Counted from the stretch's first letter, positions 8,840-16,909 are shown. The stretch is DNA of 28,116 bases from Sporomusaceae bacterium UBA1887 (GCA_002337925.1 DDHB01000012.1:20863-48978); one strand, 5' to 3'. Notes: generated by a model not told the origin, from the sequence alone. Numbers and translations are program-made.

Positions 8840-10174
8840 ATGGAGAAAATACGAATGGCTATTGTCGGTCCTTCCGATTCGGTAGCCTTGGCCTACTCTG
8901 TAGCAATGGAGCGAAGTGATATCTTATTGCCTGAAGGAATTGTCTATCAGGATGCAGCGCAAGTTCCTGAAATTATGCAGACCCGTTGTCCGGAGTTTGA
9001 TATGTGGTTATTTTCAGGTATTGTACCATACCATTATGCCCTGTCTATTGCCACACATAAGCCACTGTTTTATTTGCCACATTCCGGTTCCAGTTTATAC
9101 CGGGCCCTGTTTGAAATTACGTATATCAAGAATTTAAAGCTGCGCAGGATTAGCTTTGATACATTAAGCCAGGTTGAGGTAGAAGAAACTTTTAAGGATA
9201 TAGATCTGCCTTTGCCTACTATATACGTGAAACCATTTTCCGATGTGGCATCGTCCAAGGAGTTTGCGAATTATCACTATGAATTATGGCAGGCGGGCAA
9301 GATTGATATTGCCGTTACGTGTTTTTTGGCCACATACGAAAAGCTAAAGGATTTAGGTGTACCGGCTTTCCGGGTTTGGACAACACGAAGCAATATTCGC
9401 ACCACTTTGGATGTGGCAATCAATTCCTGCCTGGCACAACGTTTTAAAGGCAGCCAACTGGCAATACAGAAAGTTGCGATTGATGAATACGACAATATCA
9501 TGCGCGCCAGTTCAAGCTACAATGTAAAACGTATGGAAATGTGTTTATACAAGATTTTAGTCGATTATGCGGAAATGCTGAAAGGGTCTCTCGTAAGCCG
9601 GGGTGATGGCCAGTATACTCTGTATTCTACACGCGGTATACTCGAGAACAGTACCAATAAGCTTACTGTTATTCCTATCCTGGAAAAAATAGCCTGTCAG
9701 GTGAAGGCGGCGGTTAGCGGCGGTATTGGGTTTGGTGTTACGGCCTATGATGCCGAACAAAATGCGTTTCATGCTCTGGGAATAGCCCAACAGAAAGGCA
9801 AGGGGTTATGGATGGCGGTAAACGATGAGCGGGAAGTGGTCGGCCCCTTAAGCTCGGCTGTTCATCTTAAGTATTCTGTACAGGCAGATACTGCGGCCTG
9901 TAAGCGGATTGCAGATCAGCTAAATCTCAGTGTTACTACCGTCAACCGTTTGCTGGCGGTGATTGATAAGCTGGATACCGATACTATCGGGGCAGAGGAA
10001 CTCGCCGTTTATCTCAGTGTTACGTCCCGCAGTGCCAGAAGAATATTAACGATTTTAGTGGACAATGGGATGGCCGAATTAGCCGGAGAAGAAATGATCA
10101 ATAAAGGACGGCCTCGAAAACTGTATAAAATTAATTTACCGTTATTGTTGGGGAATTTTACATCATCAAGATAA
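8840..10174 (+). CDS. Putative one-component regulator: cyclase/GTP cyclohydrolase III-like domain plus winged HTH
   Basis: A 444-residue soluble protein that I cannot assign to a named regulator. Residues 1-170 look like an alpha/beta receptor domain (opening RMAIVGPSDS). Residues about 210-335 have the strand-helix pattern of GGDEF/class III cyclase-like folds. VAIDEYDNIM at about 212 and SRGDGQY at 253-259 sit where metal and nucleotide would bind. The stretch FGVTAYDAEQNAFHALG resembles the repeat unit of archaeal GTP cyclohydrolase III. From about 360 to the end there is a winged-helix-like region with helices suited to DNA binding (LSVTTVNRLL, LSVTSRSARRIL) and a basic KGRPRKLYKI end. 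It lies directly upstream of and codirectional with the DcuC and M20 genes, so it probably controls them. Function is inferred. Confidence 0.6.
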   Translation: MEKIRMAIVGPSDSVALAYSVAMERSDILLPEGIVYQDAAQVPEIMQTRCPEFDMWLFSGIVPYHYALSIATHKPLFYLPHSGSSLYRALFEITYIKNLKLRRISFDTLSQVEVEETFKDIDLPLPTIYVKPFSDVASSKEFANYHYELWQAGKIDIAVTCFLATYEKLKDLGVPAFRVWTTRSNIRTTLDVAINSCLAQRFKGSQLAIQKVAIDEYDNIMRASSSYNVKRMEMCLYKILVDYAEMLKGSLVSRGDGQYTLYSTRGILENSTNKLTVIPILEKIACQVKAAVSGGIGFGVTAYDAEQNAFHALGIAQQKGKGLWMAVNDEREVVGPLSSAVHLKYSVQADTAACKRIADQLNLSVTTVNRLLAVIDKLDTDTIGAEELAVYLSVTSRSARRILTILVDNGMAELAGEEMINKGRPRKLYKINLPLLLGNFTSSR

Positions 10175-10189
10175 GTTCAGCTTAACATA

Positions 10190-10218
10190 TTGACAAGAAT
10201 AACAAAGGCGAGTATAGT
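10190..10218 (+). promoter_or_regulatory. Strong sigma-A promoter for the dcuC leader
   Basis: TTGACA (10190-10195), a 17-base spacer and TATAGT (10213-10218) give a nearly perfect housekeeping promoter. Transcription should start near 10225, about 190 bases before the DcuC-family gene and just ahead of two terminator-like hairpins. Confidence 0.8.
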
Positions 10219-10238
10219 AAACATTACAAAGCAACGTC

Positions 10239-10270
10239 GCTCTCGTATTTTTTACGAGGGCTTTTGTTTT
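10239..10270 (+). terminator. Leader hairpin 1 with T tail (possible attenuator)
   Basis: GCTCTCGTA pairs with TACGAGGGC (9 bp, one G-U) around a 5-base T loop and is followed by TTTTGTTTT. It begins only about 15 bases after the predicted transcription start. It would end transcripts from the strong promoter after about 45 bases unless bypassed. The CTCGTA-N5-TACGAG core could also serve as a regulator binding site. Confidence 0.6.
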
Positions 10271-10275
10271 ACAGG

Positions 10276-10296
10276 ACGAGTCAAGTCTCGTTTTTT
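10276..10296 (+). terminator. Leader hairpin 2 with T run
   Basis: ACGAG pairs with CTCGT around a 6-base loop, followed directly by six T residues. The stem is short (5 bp). Its ACGAG arm is also complementary to the CTCGT of hairpin 1, so alternative pairing between the two is possible. Confidence 0.45.
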
Positions 10297-10406
10297 CATT
10301 ACCTGTTTAACGGAAATATCCATAAATAGGCTGAAAAGAAAATCAATAGAAAGGAGAAAAGTTCAACAATAGCGTAGTATGAATTTATTGCTATAAGGGG
10401 AGAGGT

Positions 10407-11666
10407 GTGTTTGATATGATGCTTACTATTGGTGTGATTTTGGTCATTATTACGATTTATTTTTTGATCAAACGCTATGATGCGCGTTTAGTGCTGTTAG
10501 TATCCGGTATTGTTATGGCCTGTGTGGCAGGTACTCCTATGGCATCTTTGAATGCTTTCGCCAAAGATATGACAAATGCCGGATTGATTCAGGCCGTATG
10601 CTCTGTTATGGGTTTTGCGATGGTTATGCGGTTCACTGAATGTGACAAACATCTGATTAACCTGATGGCCAGCGGTTTGGGAAAAGTTCGGCCCCTCTTG
10701 ATTCCCGGCGTTGTGTTTGCTACATTTGCAGTCAATGTGGCTTTGCCGAGTGCAGCAGGAACAGCAGCTGCGGCAGGTGCAATTTTCGTACCGCTGATGA
10801 TGTCTGCCGGGGTGCATCCTGCCATGGCAGCGGCTGCGGTTAAATGCGGTACTTATGGCAGTATGCTGAATCCAGGACTGGCCCATAATCCGGTTGTAGC
10901 TAAAATTGCCGGGGTAGGAGTTATGGAAGTTATTGCCTTTCAATTTAAAGCAAATATTGCATCGTTGATTGTTGCTGCAATTTTAATTACTGCTATTGCC
11001 TACTATAAAAAAGAACACAAGGGATACCATGCAGACGGATTGGAAGTGGATAACAGCTTTAAAGTAAATCTGCTGTATGCTGCGATGCCAATGTTTCCGA
11101 TTGTATTGCTGCTTTTTGGGGCTACATTGATACCTGCTTTAAAAACGGATGTGCCTCAGGCGATGATTATCGGTTGCGCACTGTCTCTTTTAGTTACCCG
11201 GAAAAATCCTGTGGGGCTCAGTAATGCATTTTTTGATGGTATGGGCAAAGCCTACGGTGAAATCATTGGTATTATCATTGCGGCCGGGGTATTTGTGTCC
11301 GGTATGACCTCTATGGGACTAGTGAAGGCCTTTATTGCCGCCATGCTTAACAATCCAGCCATTGTCAAGCTTTGCGCTGCTGTCGGTCCGTTTCTCCTGG
11401 GCTTTATCACTGGTTCAGGCGACGCGGCGACGATGGCTTTCAATCAGGCGGTTACGCCGCATGCACCGGATTTTGGCATGGAAGTTATGCAAATGGGTAG
11501 CATGGCTACCTTAGGTGGTACGCTTGGTCGTACGATGTCACCGATTGCCGGTGCTACGATTATCGTAGCCGGTATTGCCGGTGTTAATCCGATGGAAGTT
11601 ACAAAACGTAACTGGCTGCCTATGGTAGGATCTATGATTATTGGTATGGCCTTGTTAATGTACTAA
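10407..11666 (+). CDS. DcuC-family anaerobic C4-dicarboxylate-type carrier
   Basis: A polytopic membrane carrier of up to 419 residues with about 10-12 hydrophobic segments and family-typical Gly/Ala/Pro-rich loops (ALPSAAGTAAAAGAIFVPL, GFITGSGDAATMAF). DcuC-type proteins exchange or export C4-dicarboxylates during anaerobic growth. Here the neighbouring M20 hydrolase suggests a different carboxylate or acyl-amino acid substrate. The start is ambiguous. GTG 10407 is only 4 bases from GGGGAG, whereas ATG 10416 lies 8 bases after AGAGGTG and is at least as likely. The gene follows a regulator and a hairpin-rich leader and ends before a strong terminator. Confidence 0.82.
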   Translation: MFDMMLTIGVILVIITIYFLIKRYDARLVLLVSGIVMACVAGTPMASLNAFAKDMTNAGLIQAVCSVMGFAMVMRFTECDKHLINLMASGLGKVRPLLIPGVVFATFAVNVALPSAAGTAAAAGAIFVPLMMSAGVHPAMAAAAVKCGTYGSMLNPGLAHNPVVAKIAGVGVMEVIAFQFKANIASLIVAAILITAIAYYKKEHKGYHADGLEVDNSFKVNLLYAAMPMFPIVLLLFGATLIPALKTDVPQAMIIGCALSLLVTRKNPVGLSNAFFDGMGKAYGEIIGIIIAAGVFVSGMTSMGLVKAFIAAMLNNPAIVKLCAAVGPFLLGFITGSGDAATMAFNQAVTPHAPDFGMEVMQMGSMATLGGTLGRTMSPIAGATIIVAGIAGVNPMEVTKRNWLPMVGSMIIGMALLMY

Positions 11667-11695
11667 TAACACGAGAAAGCTGCTGACTGATAAGA

Positions 11696-11740
11696 TGCAA
11701 GGCTGTACAGCGCATAGCGGTGTACAGCCTGCGTTTTATT
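11696..11740 (+). terminator. Intrinsic terminator after the DcuC-family gene
   Basis: AGGCTGTAC (11700-11708) pairs perfectly with GTACAGCCT (11722-11730), with extra pairs inside and out, and GTTTTATT follows. It separates this carrier from the M20 gene, for which I see no convincing promoter in the 60 bases left. Read-through may therefore be needed. Confidence 0.8.
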
Positions 11741-11803
11741 GTAAGCATATATGCACAATACCCAATTGTCAGAGTTAATTTATTGAACGAGGGAGAGTAA
11801 TAA

Positions 11804-13111
11804 ATGAATACGGACATTTTGGATGTAGTGAAGGCAAAGAAGGGTCAACTTATCAAGTGTCGCCGTGATTTACATAAACATGCAGAAGCAGCTTGGACAG
11901 AATTTCGTACAGCATCGATTGTGGCCGAAACATTAACACGCCTCGGTTATCAAGTATCAGTGGGTGAGGAAGTGATTGATGCCGAGGTTATGATGGGAGT
12001 ACCGTCCCAGCAGGAATTGATCAGCCATCAGGAAAGAGCGATCGCACAAGGGGCAGATCCGAAATGGGTAGGCAAAATGCAAGGCGGTAAAACCGGTGTA
12101 ATGGGCGTGCTGCACTTTGCTCAGCCAGGACCGGTTGTGGCATTCCGCTTTGACATGGATGCCAATGATGTGCTGGAAGCGACCTTAGAAGAACACAGAC
12201 CTTATCGTGAAGGGTTTGCTTCGGTTAATTCCGGTGCGATGCATGCCTGCGGGCATGATGGTCATACCGCGATTGGCTTAACTCTGGCTGAGGTTTTGGC
12301 TGAAGCAAAAAATGAACTTGCCGGAACAGTGAAGTTCATTTTTCAACCTGCCGAAGAAGGGGTACGAGGTGCGAAAGCGATGGTTTCCCGTGGTATTGTT
12401 GATGACGTAGATTATTTTGTTGGCTTACATCTAGGGATCGGATTGAAGAAAATTGGCACGATGACTTGCAACACAGTAGGCTTTTTGGCTACGACAAAAC
12501 TAGACGCAGTTTATACCGGTGTTCCTGCCCATGCTGGTGCAGCACCGGAAACCGGTCAAAATGCATTACTGGCAGCGGCCACGGCGGCTATTAATTTGCA
12601 CGCTATTTCCCGCCACAGCCAAGGGGCTTCCCGTATCAATGTTGGAGTTTTGCAGGCAGGAACCGGACGTAATGTTATACCGGACAAGGCTATATTGAAA
12701 CTGGAAACACGCGGGACTACCAGTGAGATTAATGAATATATGTACAAAAGAGCGCTTACCATCTTAGAGGCAGCAGCTGTCATGTATCATGTTAAACTTA
12801 CCGTGGCGCCGATGGGCGGTGCGGCTAATTGTACAAATACACCTGAACTTGTCGCACGTTTAGAGCAGGTTGCCTTAAAGAGTAATTTGTTTAAAAGTAT
12901 ATTGCCCGATGGAAACATTGGCGGCAGCGAAGATTGTACCTATTTCATGGAACGGGTCCAGCAAAAAGGCGGACAGGTTGCTTATCTAATGGTTGGTACC
13001 GAGCTGGCAGCAGGGCATCATGATTCACGGTTTGATTTTGATGAAGAAAGTCTAGTTACTGCTGCATTGTTGCTAAGCCAAGCAGCAGTTGAGCTTTTAA
13101 GTAAGAACTAA
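11804..13111 (+). CDS. M20 amidohydrolase, AbgA-like (aminobenzoyl-glutamate hydrolase subunit A family)
   Basis: A cytoplasmic metal-dependent peptidase/amidohydrolase of 435 residues, the same length as E. coli AbgA. It follows that protein closely through its whole length: RRDLHKHAEAAWTEFRTA near the N-terminus, GFASVNSGAMHACGHDGHTA with metal ligands Cys149, His151 and neighbours, FQPAEEG with the catalytic Glu pair, GASRINVGVLQAGTGRNVIP, and a C-terminal AAGHHDSRFDFDEE. AbgA with AbgB cleaves p-aminobenzoyl-glutamate. No abgB or abgT is present here, so the true substrate may be another N-acyl amino acid. The start has a GAGGGAGAG SD. Its position after a DcuC-type carrier suggests uptake followed by hydrolysis. 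Confidence 0.88.
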   Translation: MNTDILDVVKAKKGQLIKCRRDLHKHAEAAWTEFRTASIVAETLTRLGYQVSVGEEVIDAEVMMGVPSQQELISHQERAIAQGADPKWVGKMQGGKTGVMGVLHFAQPGPVVAFRFDMDANDVLEATLEEHRPYREGFASVNSGAMHACGHDGHTAIGLTLAEVLAEAKNELAGTVKFIFQPAEEGVRGAKAMVSRGIVDDVDYFVGLHLGIGLKKIGTMTCNTVGFLATTKLDAVYTGVPAHAGAAPETGQNALLAAATAAINLHAISRHSQGASRINVGVLQAGTGRNVIPDKAILKLETRGTTSEINEYMYKRALTILEAAAVMYHVKLTVAPMGGAANCTNTPELVARLEQVALKSNLFKSILPDGNIGGSEDCTYFMERVQQKGGQVAYLMVGTELAAGHHDSRFDFDEESLVTAALLLSQAAVELLSKN

Positions 13112-13150
13112 ATTTCTCGGCTTACTGCTAGTGACATAGAATAAACAGAT

Positions 13151-13209
13151 AACCTCCACTTGGTATATGTTAGATGTAGAATCTATCTATATTTAGGTGG
13201 AGGTTTTTA
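13151..13209 (+). terminator. Intrinsic terminator after the M20 gene
   Basis: AACCTCCAC (13151-13159) pairs perfectly with GTGGAGGTT (13197-13205), followed by T residues. The long interior can fold further (TAGAT with ATCTA). It closes the regulator/carrier/hydrolase block. Confidence 0.8.
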
Positions 13210-13216
13210 ATAAGGC

Positions 13217-13245
13217 TTGACAGGTTGGAATGTAGATGGCATAAT
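13217..13245 (+). promoter_or_regulatory. Sigma-A promoter of T-box leader 1
   Basis: TTGACA (13217-13222), a 17-base spacer and CATAAT (13240-13245, five of six consensus bases). Transcription would start near 13252, at the beginning of a threefold AAAGTTAC repeat. Confidence 0.75.
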
Positions 13246-13250
13246 GTGAT

Positions 13251-13274
13251 AAAGTTACAAAGTTACAAAGTTAC
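13251..13274 (+). repeat. Three perfect tandem copies of AAAGTTAC
   Basis: The 8-base unit is repeated exactly three times (13251-13258, 13259-13266, 13267-13274), starting at the predicted +1 of T-box leader 1. It precedes stem I and is not part of any conserved T-box element. Confidence 0.85.
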
Positions 13275-13320
13275 ACTCGTCCTGCAGGCGCGTAATGAAG
13301 TGAAACCTATATGCTAAAAA

Positions 13321-13576
13321 ATGATGAATGGGATAAGCAGGTATATTGATGCTCAGAGAGCCGGTGGTTGGTGCGAACCGGTGCAGGTGTACTTACAGAC
13401 TCACCCGGGAATTCTGTTACTGAAAATAAGGTATAGAGTCCTTATTTAGGTAATTGCGTATATCTGCGTTAAAGGTACAGCAATGTTTACAAGTATGCTG
13501 TAATGAGCCTAATGTAGGGTGGTACCGCGAATAAACGTCGCCCCTATTGACATAATTTGTCAATAGGGGCTTTTTG
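13321..13576 (+). promoter_or_regulatory. T-box leader 1 (probable leucine specifier) before ykvI-like gene
   Basis: Stem I contains the conserved apical stretch (AGAGAGCCGG, then GGTGCGAACCGG). The T-box sequence AGGGTGGTACCGCG is at 13516-13529. The terminator is a perfect 13-bp stem (13540-13552 with 13558-13570) with a T5 tail. Aligning the 3' side of stem I with the second T-box of this window puts the specifier at 13400-13402, CTC (Leu), followed by the usual A. A CAG reading four bases earlier fits the loop geometry less well. The UGGU of the antiterminator fits an A discriminator base, as in leucine tRNA. Uncharged tRNA would favour the antiterminator and raise expression of the transporter. 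Confidence 0.9.
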
Positions 13577-13608
13577 TACTCATTAACTAGTTTAGGAGGA
13601 TTCTATCA

Positions 13609-14745
13609 ATGGGAAATCAATCAATAAGTATAGCCTTTGCGATGGCGGCTGTCTGGTTTGCCACTCATAGTGGCGGCGGCTTTGCTACAGGGAATCAGGA
13701 AGTCAATTACTTTGCAAAGTACGGCTGGTATTCCATATTCTTGCCTGTAGTCGCTATGGCAATTTTGGGCTGGGGACACAGGAATGCTCTTGTGCTAGCT
13801 AAAGACTATAAGACCTATGATTATAAAAGCTTTGGAGATGCACTTTTTCATCCATATGAGAAATATTTTTCACTTGTATTCGAGTTAGGGTTTATCATGC
13901 TGATTGCTTGTGGAGTAAGTACGTCTATAGCGGGTTCGGGCGCTTTATTAAAAAGCTCCTTAGGAATTCCCTACGGTATTGGCATTGTAGCTGTTGGTGC
14001 AGTGTTATTGATATTGACTATTTTTGGCAGTAACTTAATTATTAAAGTTCTCAGCTTCAAAACATATTTTTTAATTGTTACCTTACTCATCCTTTGTTTT
14101 CTGGGTATCCAGACAGGAGCACTAAACATTCAGCGTATTGTAGTTTCGCAAGAAACCTTTGGTACAAACTTTTGGGATGCAGTTTGGTATATGATGATCT
14201 ATATTGGCTTTCAGGCTTTTACTGTTCTGCCCATCATTTCGGTTTCTCATCATATTAAAACTACCAAAGAATGCAATCAGTTCATGTTTTTTGGCACATT
14301 GTTAAATGGACTCTTTTTGGTTGTTGTGTGCATTATGCTGTTAGGATTTAGCCCGGATGCTCTTCAACAGACATTGCCTGTGTATTACGTTACAACACAG
14401 CTTGGCATATCTTGGCTTAAGGTTTTGTACAGTATCATCTTATTTGTTGCGTTGCTCGGCACAGGAATATCCTTAGTATTTTCCACTGTTGCCCGATTCG
14501 AGCCTGTTCTTGTCAAAAGGAATGTACTAAATAGCCTGAAGGCGCGTAGGATTGCTATTTCTCTTTTTACTATAGCCTTATGCACAGGCATATCGGTTTT
14601 TGGATTAACCAATATTGTTGTCAAGGGTTATGGCTCAGTTGGTTATATCGGATTGTTCTTTGTTTTGCTTCCTGAAATTATTGTTGGTACAATTAAAATC
14701 AGAAAAAATGCCAAGCAAAGGGCTAACCAGCAAGTCTCAAACTAA
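13609..14745 (+). CDS. YkvI-family membrane protein, T-box controlled transporter
   Basis: A 378-residue integral membrane protein with about ten hydrophobic segments. It opens with a family-typical ATHSGGGFATGNQE motif in the first helix, where LeuT-fold carriers bind substrate. Relatives such as Bacillus YkvI (COG3949) are uncharacterised membrane proteins of the APC/LeuT-fold superfamily. The start follows TTTAGGAGGA. The gene is alone behind a T-box leader whose specifier reads as Leu, so it probably imports leucine, a related branched-chain amino acid or a precursor. That is inference from the riboregulator, not from the protein. It ends before a clear terminator. Confidence 0.8.
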   Translation: MGNQSISIAFAMAAVWFATHSGGGFATGNQEVNYFAKYGWYSIFLPVVAMAILGWGHRNALVLAKDYKTYDYKSFGDALFHPYEKYFSLVFELGFIMLIACGVSTSIAGSGALLKSSLGIPYGIGIVAVGAVLLILTIFGSNLIIKVLSFKTYFLIVTLLILCFLGIQTGALNIQRIVVSQETFGTNFWDAVWYMMIYIGFQAFTVLPIISVSHHIKTTKECNQFMFFGTLLNGLFLVVVCIMLLGFSPDALQQTLPVYYVTTQLGISWLKVLYSIILFVALLGTGISLVFSTVARFEPVLVKRNVLNSLKARRIAISLFTIALCTGISVFGLTNIVVKGYGSVGYIGLFFVLLPEIIVGTIKIRKNAKQRANQQVSN

Positions 14746-14765
14746 CAGAACACAGTAAGCAAGAG

Positions 14766-14794
14766 GCCTTCCTGCAGGTTCTGGAAGGCTTTTT
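14766..14794 (+). terminator. Intrinsic terminator after the YkvI-family gene
   Basis: GCCTTCC (14766-14772) pairs perfectly with GGAAGGC (14783-14789), followed by five T residues. Confidence 0.85.
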
Positions 14795-14814
14795 GCTTTG
14801 AAGGAACTTGGCTG

Positions 14815-14843
14815 TTTTCATTTTGATTGCTTATGGGCATAAT
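14815..14843 (+). promoter_or_regulatory. Possible promoter for the nitroreductase gene
   Basis: TTTTCA (14815-14820), 17 bases, CATAAT (14838-14843). Four and five of six consensus bases match. It lies between the preceding terminator and the gene, which needs its own start site. Confidence 0.4.
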
Positions 14844-14934
14844 ACCCCTGGTAATGGCCGTATGTTCAAGAGTGATTCCTAAGAGCTAAGGATCATATGA
14901 ATGGTAAGTAAGAGTAAAGGGGGAGAGATTACGC

Positions 14935-15441
14935 ATGAACGTATATGAAGCAATACAAAACAGGCGGAGCATCCGAAGTTTTGAGGGGAGGCCAGTAGAA
15001 AAAGAAAAAATTGAAAAACTATTGAGAGCCGGTATGCAGGCTCCTTCCGCTGGTAATCAACAACCATGGGAGTTTATTGTAATTGAAGATAAAGAAACGC
15101 TTCAAAAAATGTCAAAAGCACATATCTATGCTGGGGCGATTAAGAATGCCCCCCTTGGCATTATCGTATTATCAAGTGAAAAGTATTTAAAATACAAGCA
15201 ATATTTTCAACAGGATTTGGCTGCCGCAACAGAAAATATTTTACTTGCGGCAGTAGAGCTTGGCTTAGGTACTGTGTGGATGGGGGTTGCACCGGAAGAA
15301 GAACGAATGTCTTTTATCAAAGAACTGTTTAATCTCCCCCAAGGAATTGAGGCATTTGCTATGCTGGCCATTGGTTATTCTACTTCAAATAAGTTTGAGG
15401 ATCGATTTGATTGTGCCAGAATTCATTATGAAAAGTACTAG
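14935..15441 (+). CDS. Nitroreductase-family flavoprotein
   Basis: A small 168-residue cytoplasmic FMN oxidoreductase of the nitroreductase fold, which usually passes electrons from NAD(P)H to nitro compounds, quinones or flavins. The N-terminal RRSIRSFEGRPV binds the FMN phosphate. APSAGNQQPWEF and the later LGTVWMG motif are typical. Residues 95-115 form the dimer/FMN helix (AAATENILLAAVELGLG). The ATG follows AAAGGGGGAGAG. The in vivo substrate cannot be read from sequence, and no partner gene is adjacent. Confidence 0.9.
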   Translation: MNVYEAIQNRRSIRSFEGRPVEKEKIEKLLRAGMQAPSAGNQQPWEFIVIEDKETLQKMSKAHIYAGAIKNAPLGIIVLSSEKYLKYKQYFQQDLAAATENILLAAVELGLGTVWMGVAPEEERMSFIKELFNLPQGIEAFAMLAIGYSTSNKFEDRFDCARIHYEKY

Positions 15442-15652
15442 GTCAATAAAATGAGTCTACAATTTTGTGAACTGTAGGCAATGTAATCATAACTCTTTGA
15501 GATTGGATAAAACCCCCTGCTGTATATGTATTATTTGTTTAAGAGGTATATAATAGGAAATAGGTCTTATGTAGGTAACAGTTCAGTAATATCAGCGTTG
15601 TGAAGGACCTCGAAACGGATAAATATAGACTGGTAGCAGGGAGGCGTCAATA

Positions 15653-16891
15653 ATGGCAAAAAGAAAAAAATACATATGGGGTATTATTGTTGCTTGTATC
15701 GCAGCTGGTTTGTATATTTTCTCTATATCGAAATCGGCTTATACAGGTTTCGACAGCGAAGCGGGACAAATCATGCAGGTCATTACTGCAGATATGAAGC
15801 ATGAACGTACGATCTCCTGGAAAACAGCAACCGTAGGTAGTCCGGGCAGTTTAGAAATCCGGGTCAAACATGCGAAAGACAGCACGATAGTCAAAGCGGA
15901 GGCGACTGATCTGCCTGTTTATAATGGCGGTAAGCCGTATACTCTTTATACGGCACACGCAGCAAATCTTTCACCTGGAGCCGAGTATGAATATCGTATT
16001 TCTACCGGCAAGCGGCAATCGGAATGGAAGGCGTTCAAAACCGAAACAGAGTCTACATCGTTTAAGGCACTTATTTTTGGCGATTCACAATCAGTCGATT
16101 ATAAAGAGTGGGCGAATACGGCGCAGAAAGCGTGGGGAGCTTATCCTGATGCAGCGTTTTTTACCATTATGGGTGATCTTGTTGATAATGGGCAGGATGA
16201 CTATCAATGGAATGCCTGGTTTGATGGAGCAGCAAAGCTGTTTGCAGCAATGCCGATAGCTCCAGTAATGGGCAATCACGAAGCATATAATTTGGATTGG
16301 AAAATGGCAGTCCCTAATTATTATCTCTCGCTTTTTTCCGTGCCGGCGAATGGCCCCGCTGGGTTGGAACGATATGCATACTCTTATGACTATGGGGACG
16401 TCCATTTTATTGTGCTGAATACGCAGGCTGAGGAATTGCGCAGCTGGTATCCTGACTTCTTAAAGCAGCAACAGAAATGGCTGGAAAAAGATCTGTCTCA
16501 AACACAAAAGAAATGGAAGGTAGTCCTTATGCACAGGGGTATATGGAAAAACCCTTTCAATGGACCGCTTGACGAGATTGGCAACATGTTTGCTCCAGTA
16601 TTCGATACACATCATGTTGATCTCGTATTAACGGGACATGTCCATTCCTATGCTCGCACGGCTGCACTCAAAAATAGCAGGCGCGACCCTGCGGGAACGA
16701 TCTATATAACGACAGGGCGCAGTGGGGAAAAAACATGGGATAAATCGCCGCGCAAGCCGATGGATGAGGTTTACTATAACCCTATAGACATGCCCAATTA
16801 TCTTGTACTTGAAGCATCTCAGGCTGCACTTAAAGTTGCTGCATTCAAGCAAAATGGAGATTTGATTGATCAAACAGAAATAAAAAAATAG
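15653..16891 (+). CDS. Membrane-anchored purple-acid-phosphatase-like metallophosphoesterase
   Basis: A 412-residue protein with an N-terminal basic stretch and one hydrophobic segment (about residues 8-25), indicating export or anchoring outside the membrane. Residues about 35-130 form a fibronectin-like domain as in purple acid phosphatases, with a typical AANLSPGAEYEYRI strand. The catalytic domain carries the dimetal ligands in order: GDSQS (Asp144), GDLVDNG (Asp175), GNHE (Asn208, His209), MHRG (His294) and GHVHSY (His329, His331). It should hydrolyse phosphate esters in the envelope. It converges on the downstream minus-strand genes across a shared terminator. Confidence 0.88.
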   Translation: MAKRKKYIWGIIVACIAAGLYIFSISKSAYTGFDSEAGQIMQVITADMKHERTISWKTATVGSPGSLEIRVKHAKDSTIVKAEATDLPVYNGGKPYTLYTAHAANLSPGAEYEYRISTGKRQSEWKAFKTETESTSFKALIFGDSQSVDYKEWANTAQKAWGAYPDAAFFTIMGDLVDNGQDDYQWNAWFDGAAKLFAAMPIAPVMGNHEAYNLDWKMAVPNYYLSLFSVPANGPAGLERYAYSYDYGDVHFIVLNTQAEELRSWYPDFLKQQQKWLEKDLSQTQKKWKVVLMHRGIWKNPFNGPLDEIGNMFAPVFDTHHVDLVLTGHVHSYARTAALKNSRRDPAGTIYITTGRSGEKTWDKSPRKPMDEVYYNPIDMPNYLVLEASQAALKVAAFKQNGDLIDQTEIKK

Positions 16892-16909
16892 TCCTGTATC
16901 CAAACGGAC

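Noticed and set aside
10190..10372. 60-codon open frame upstream of the dcuC-type gene
   Set aside because: Its TTG start coincides with the -35 of a near-perfect promoter and it spans two terminator-like hairpins. There is no SD and the composition is not protein-like.
11745..11754. Palindrome GCATATATGC as an operator for the M20 gene
   Set aside because: It is short, AT-rich and immediately follows the terminator. Nothing else supports a binding site.
13251..13274. CRISPR-like or satellite array
   Set aside because: There are only three head-to-tail 8-base units without spacers. It is a simple tandem repeat at a promoter.
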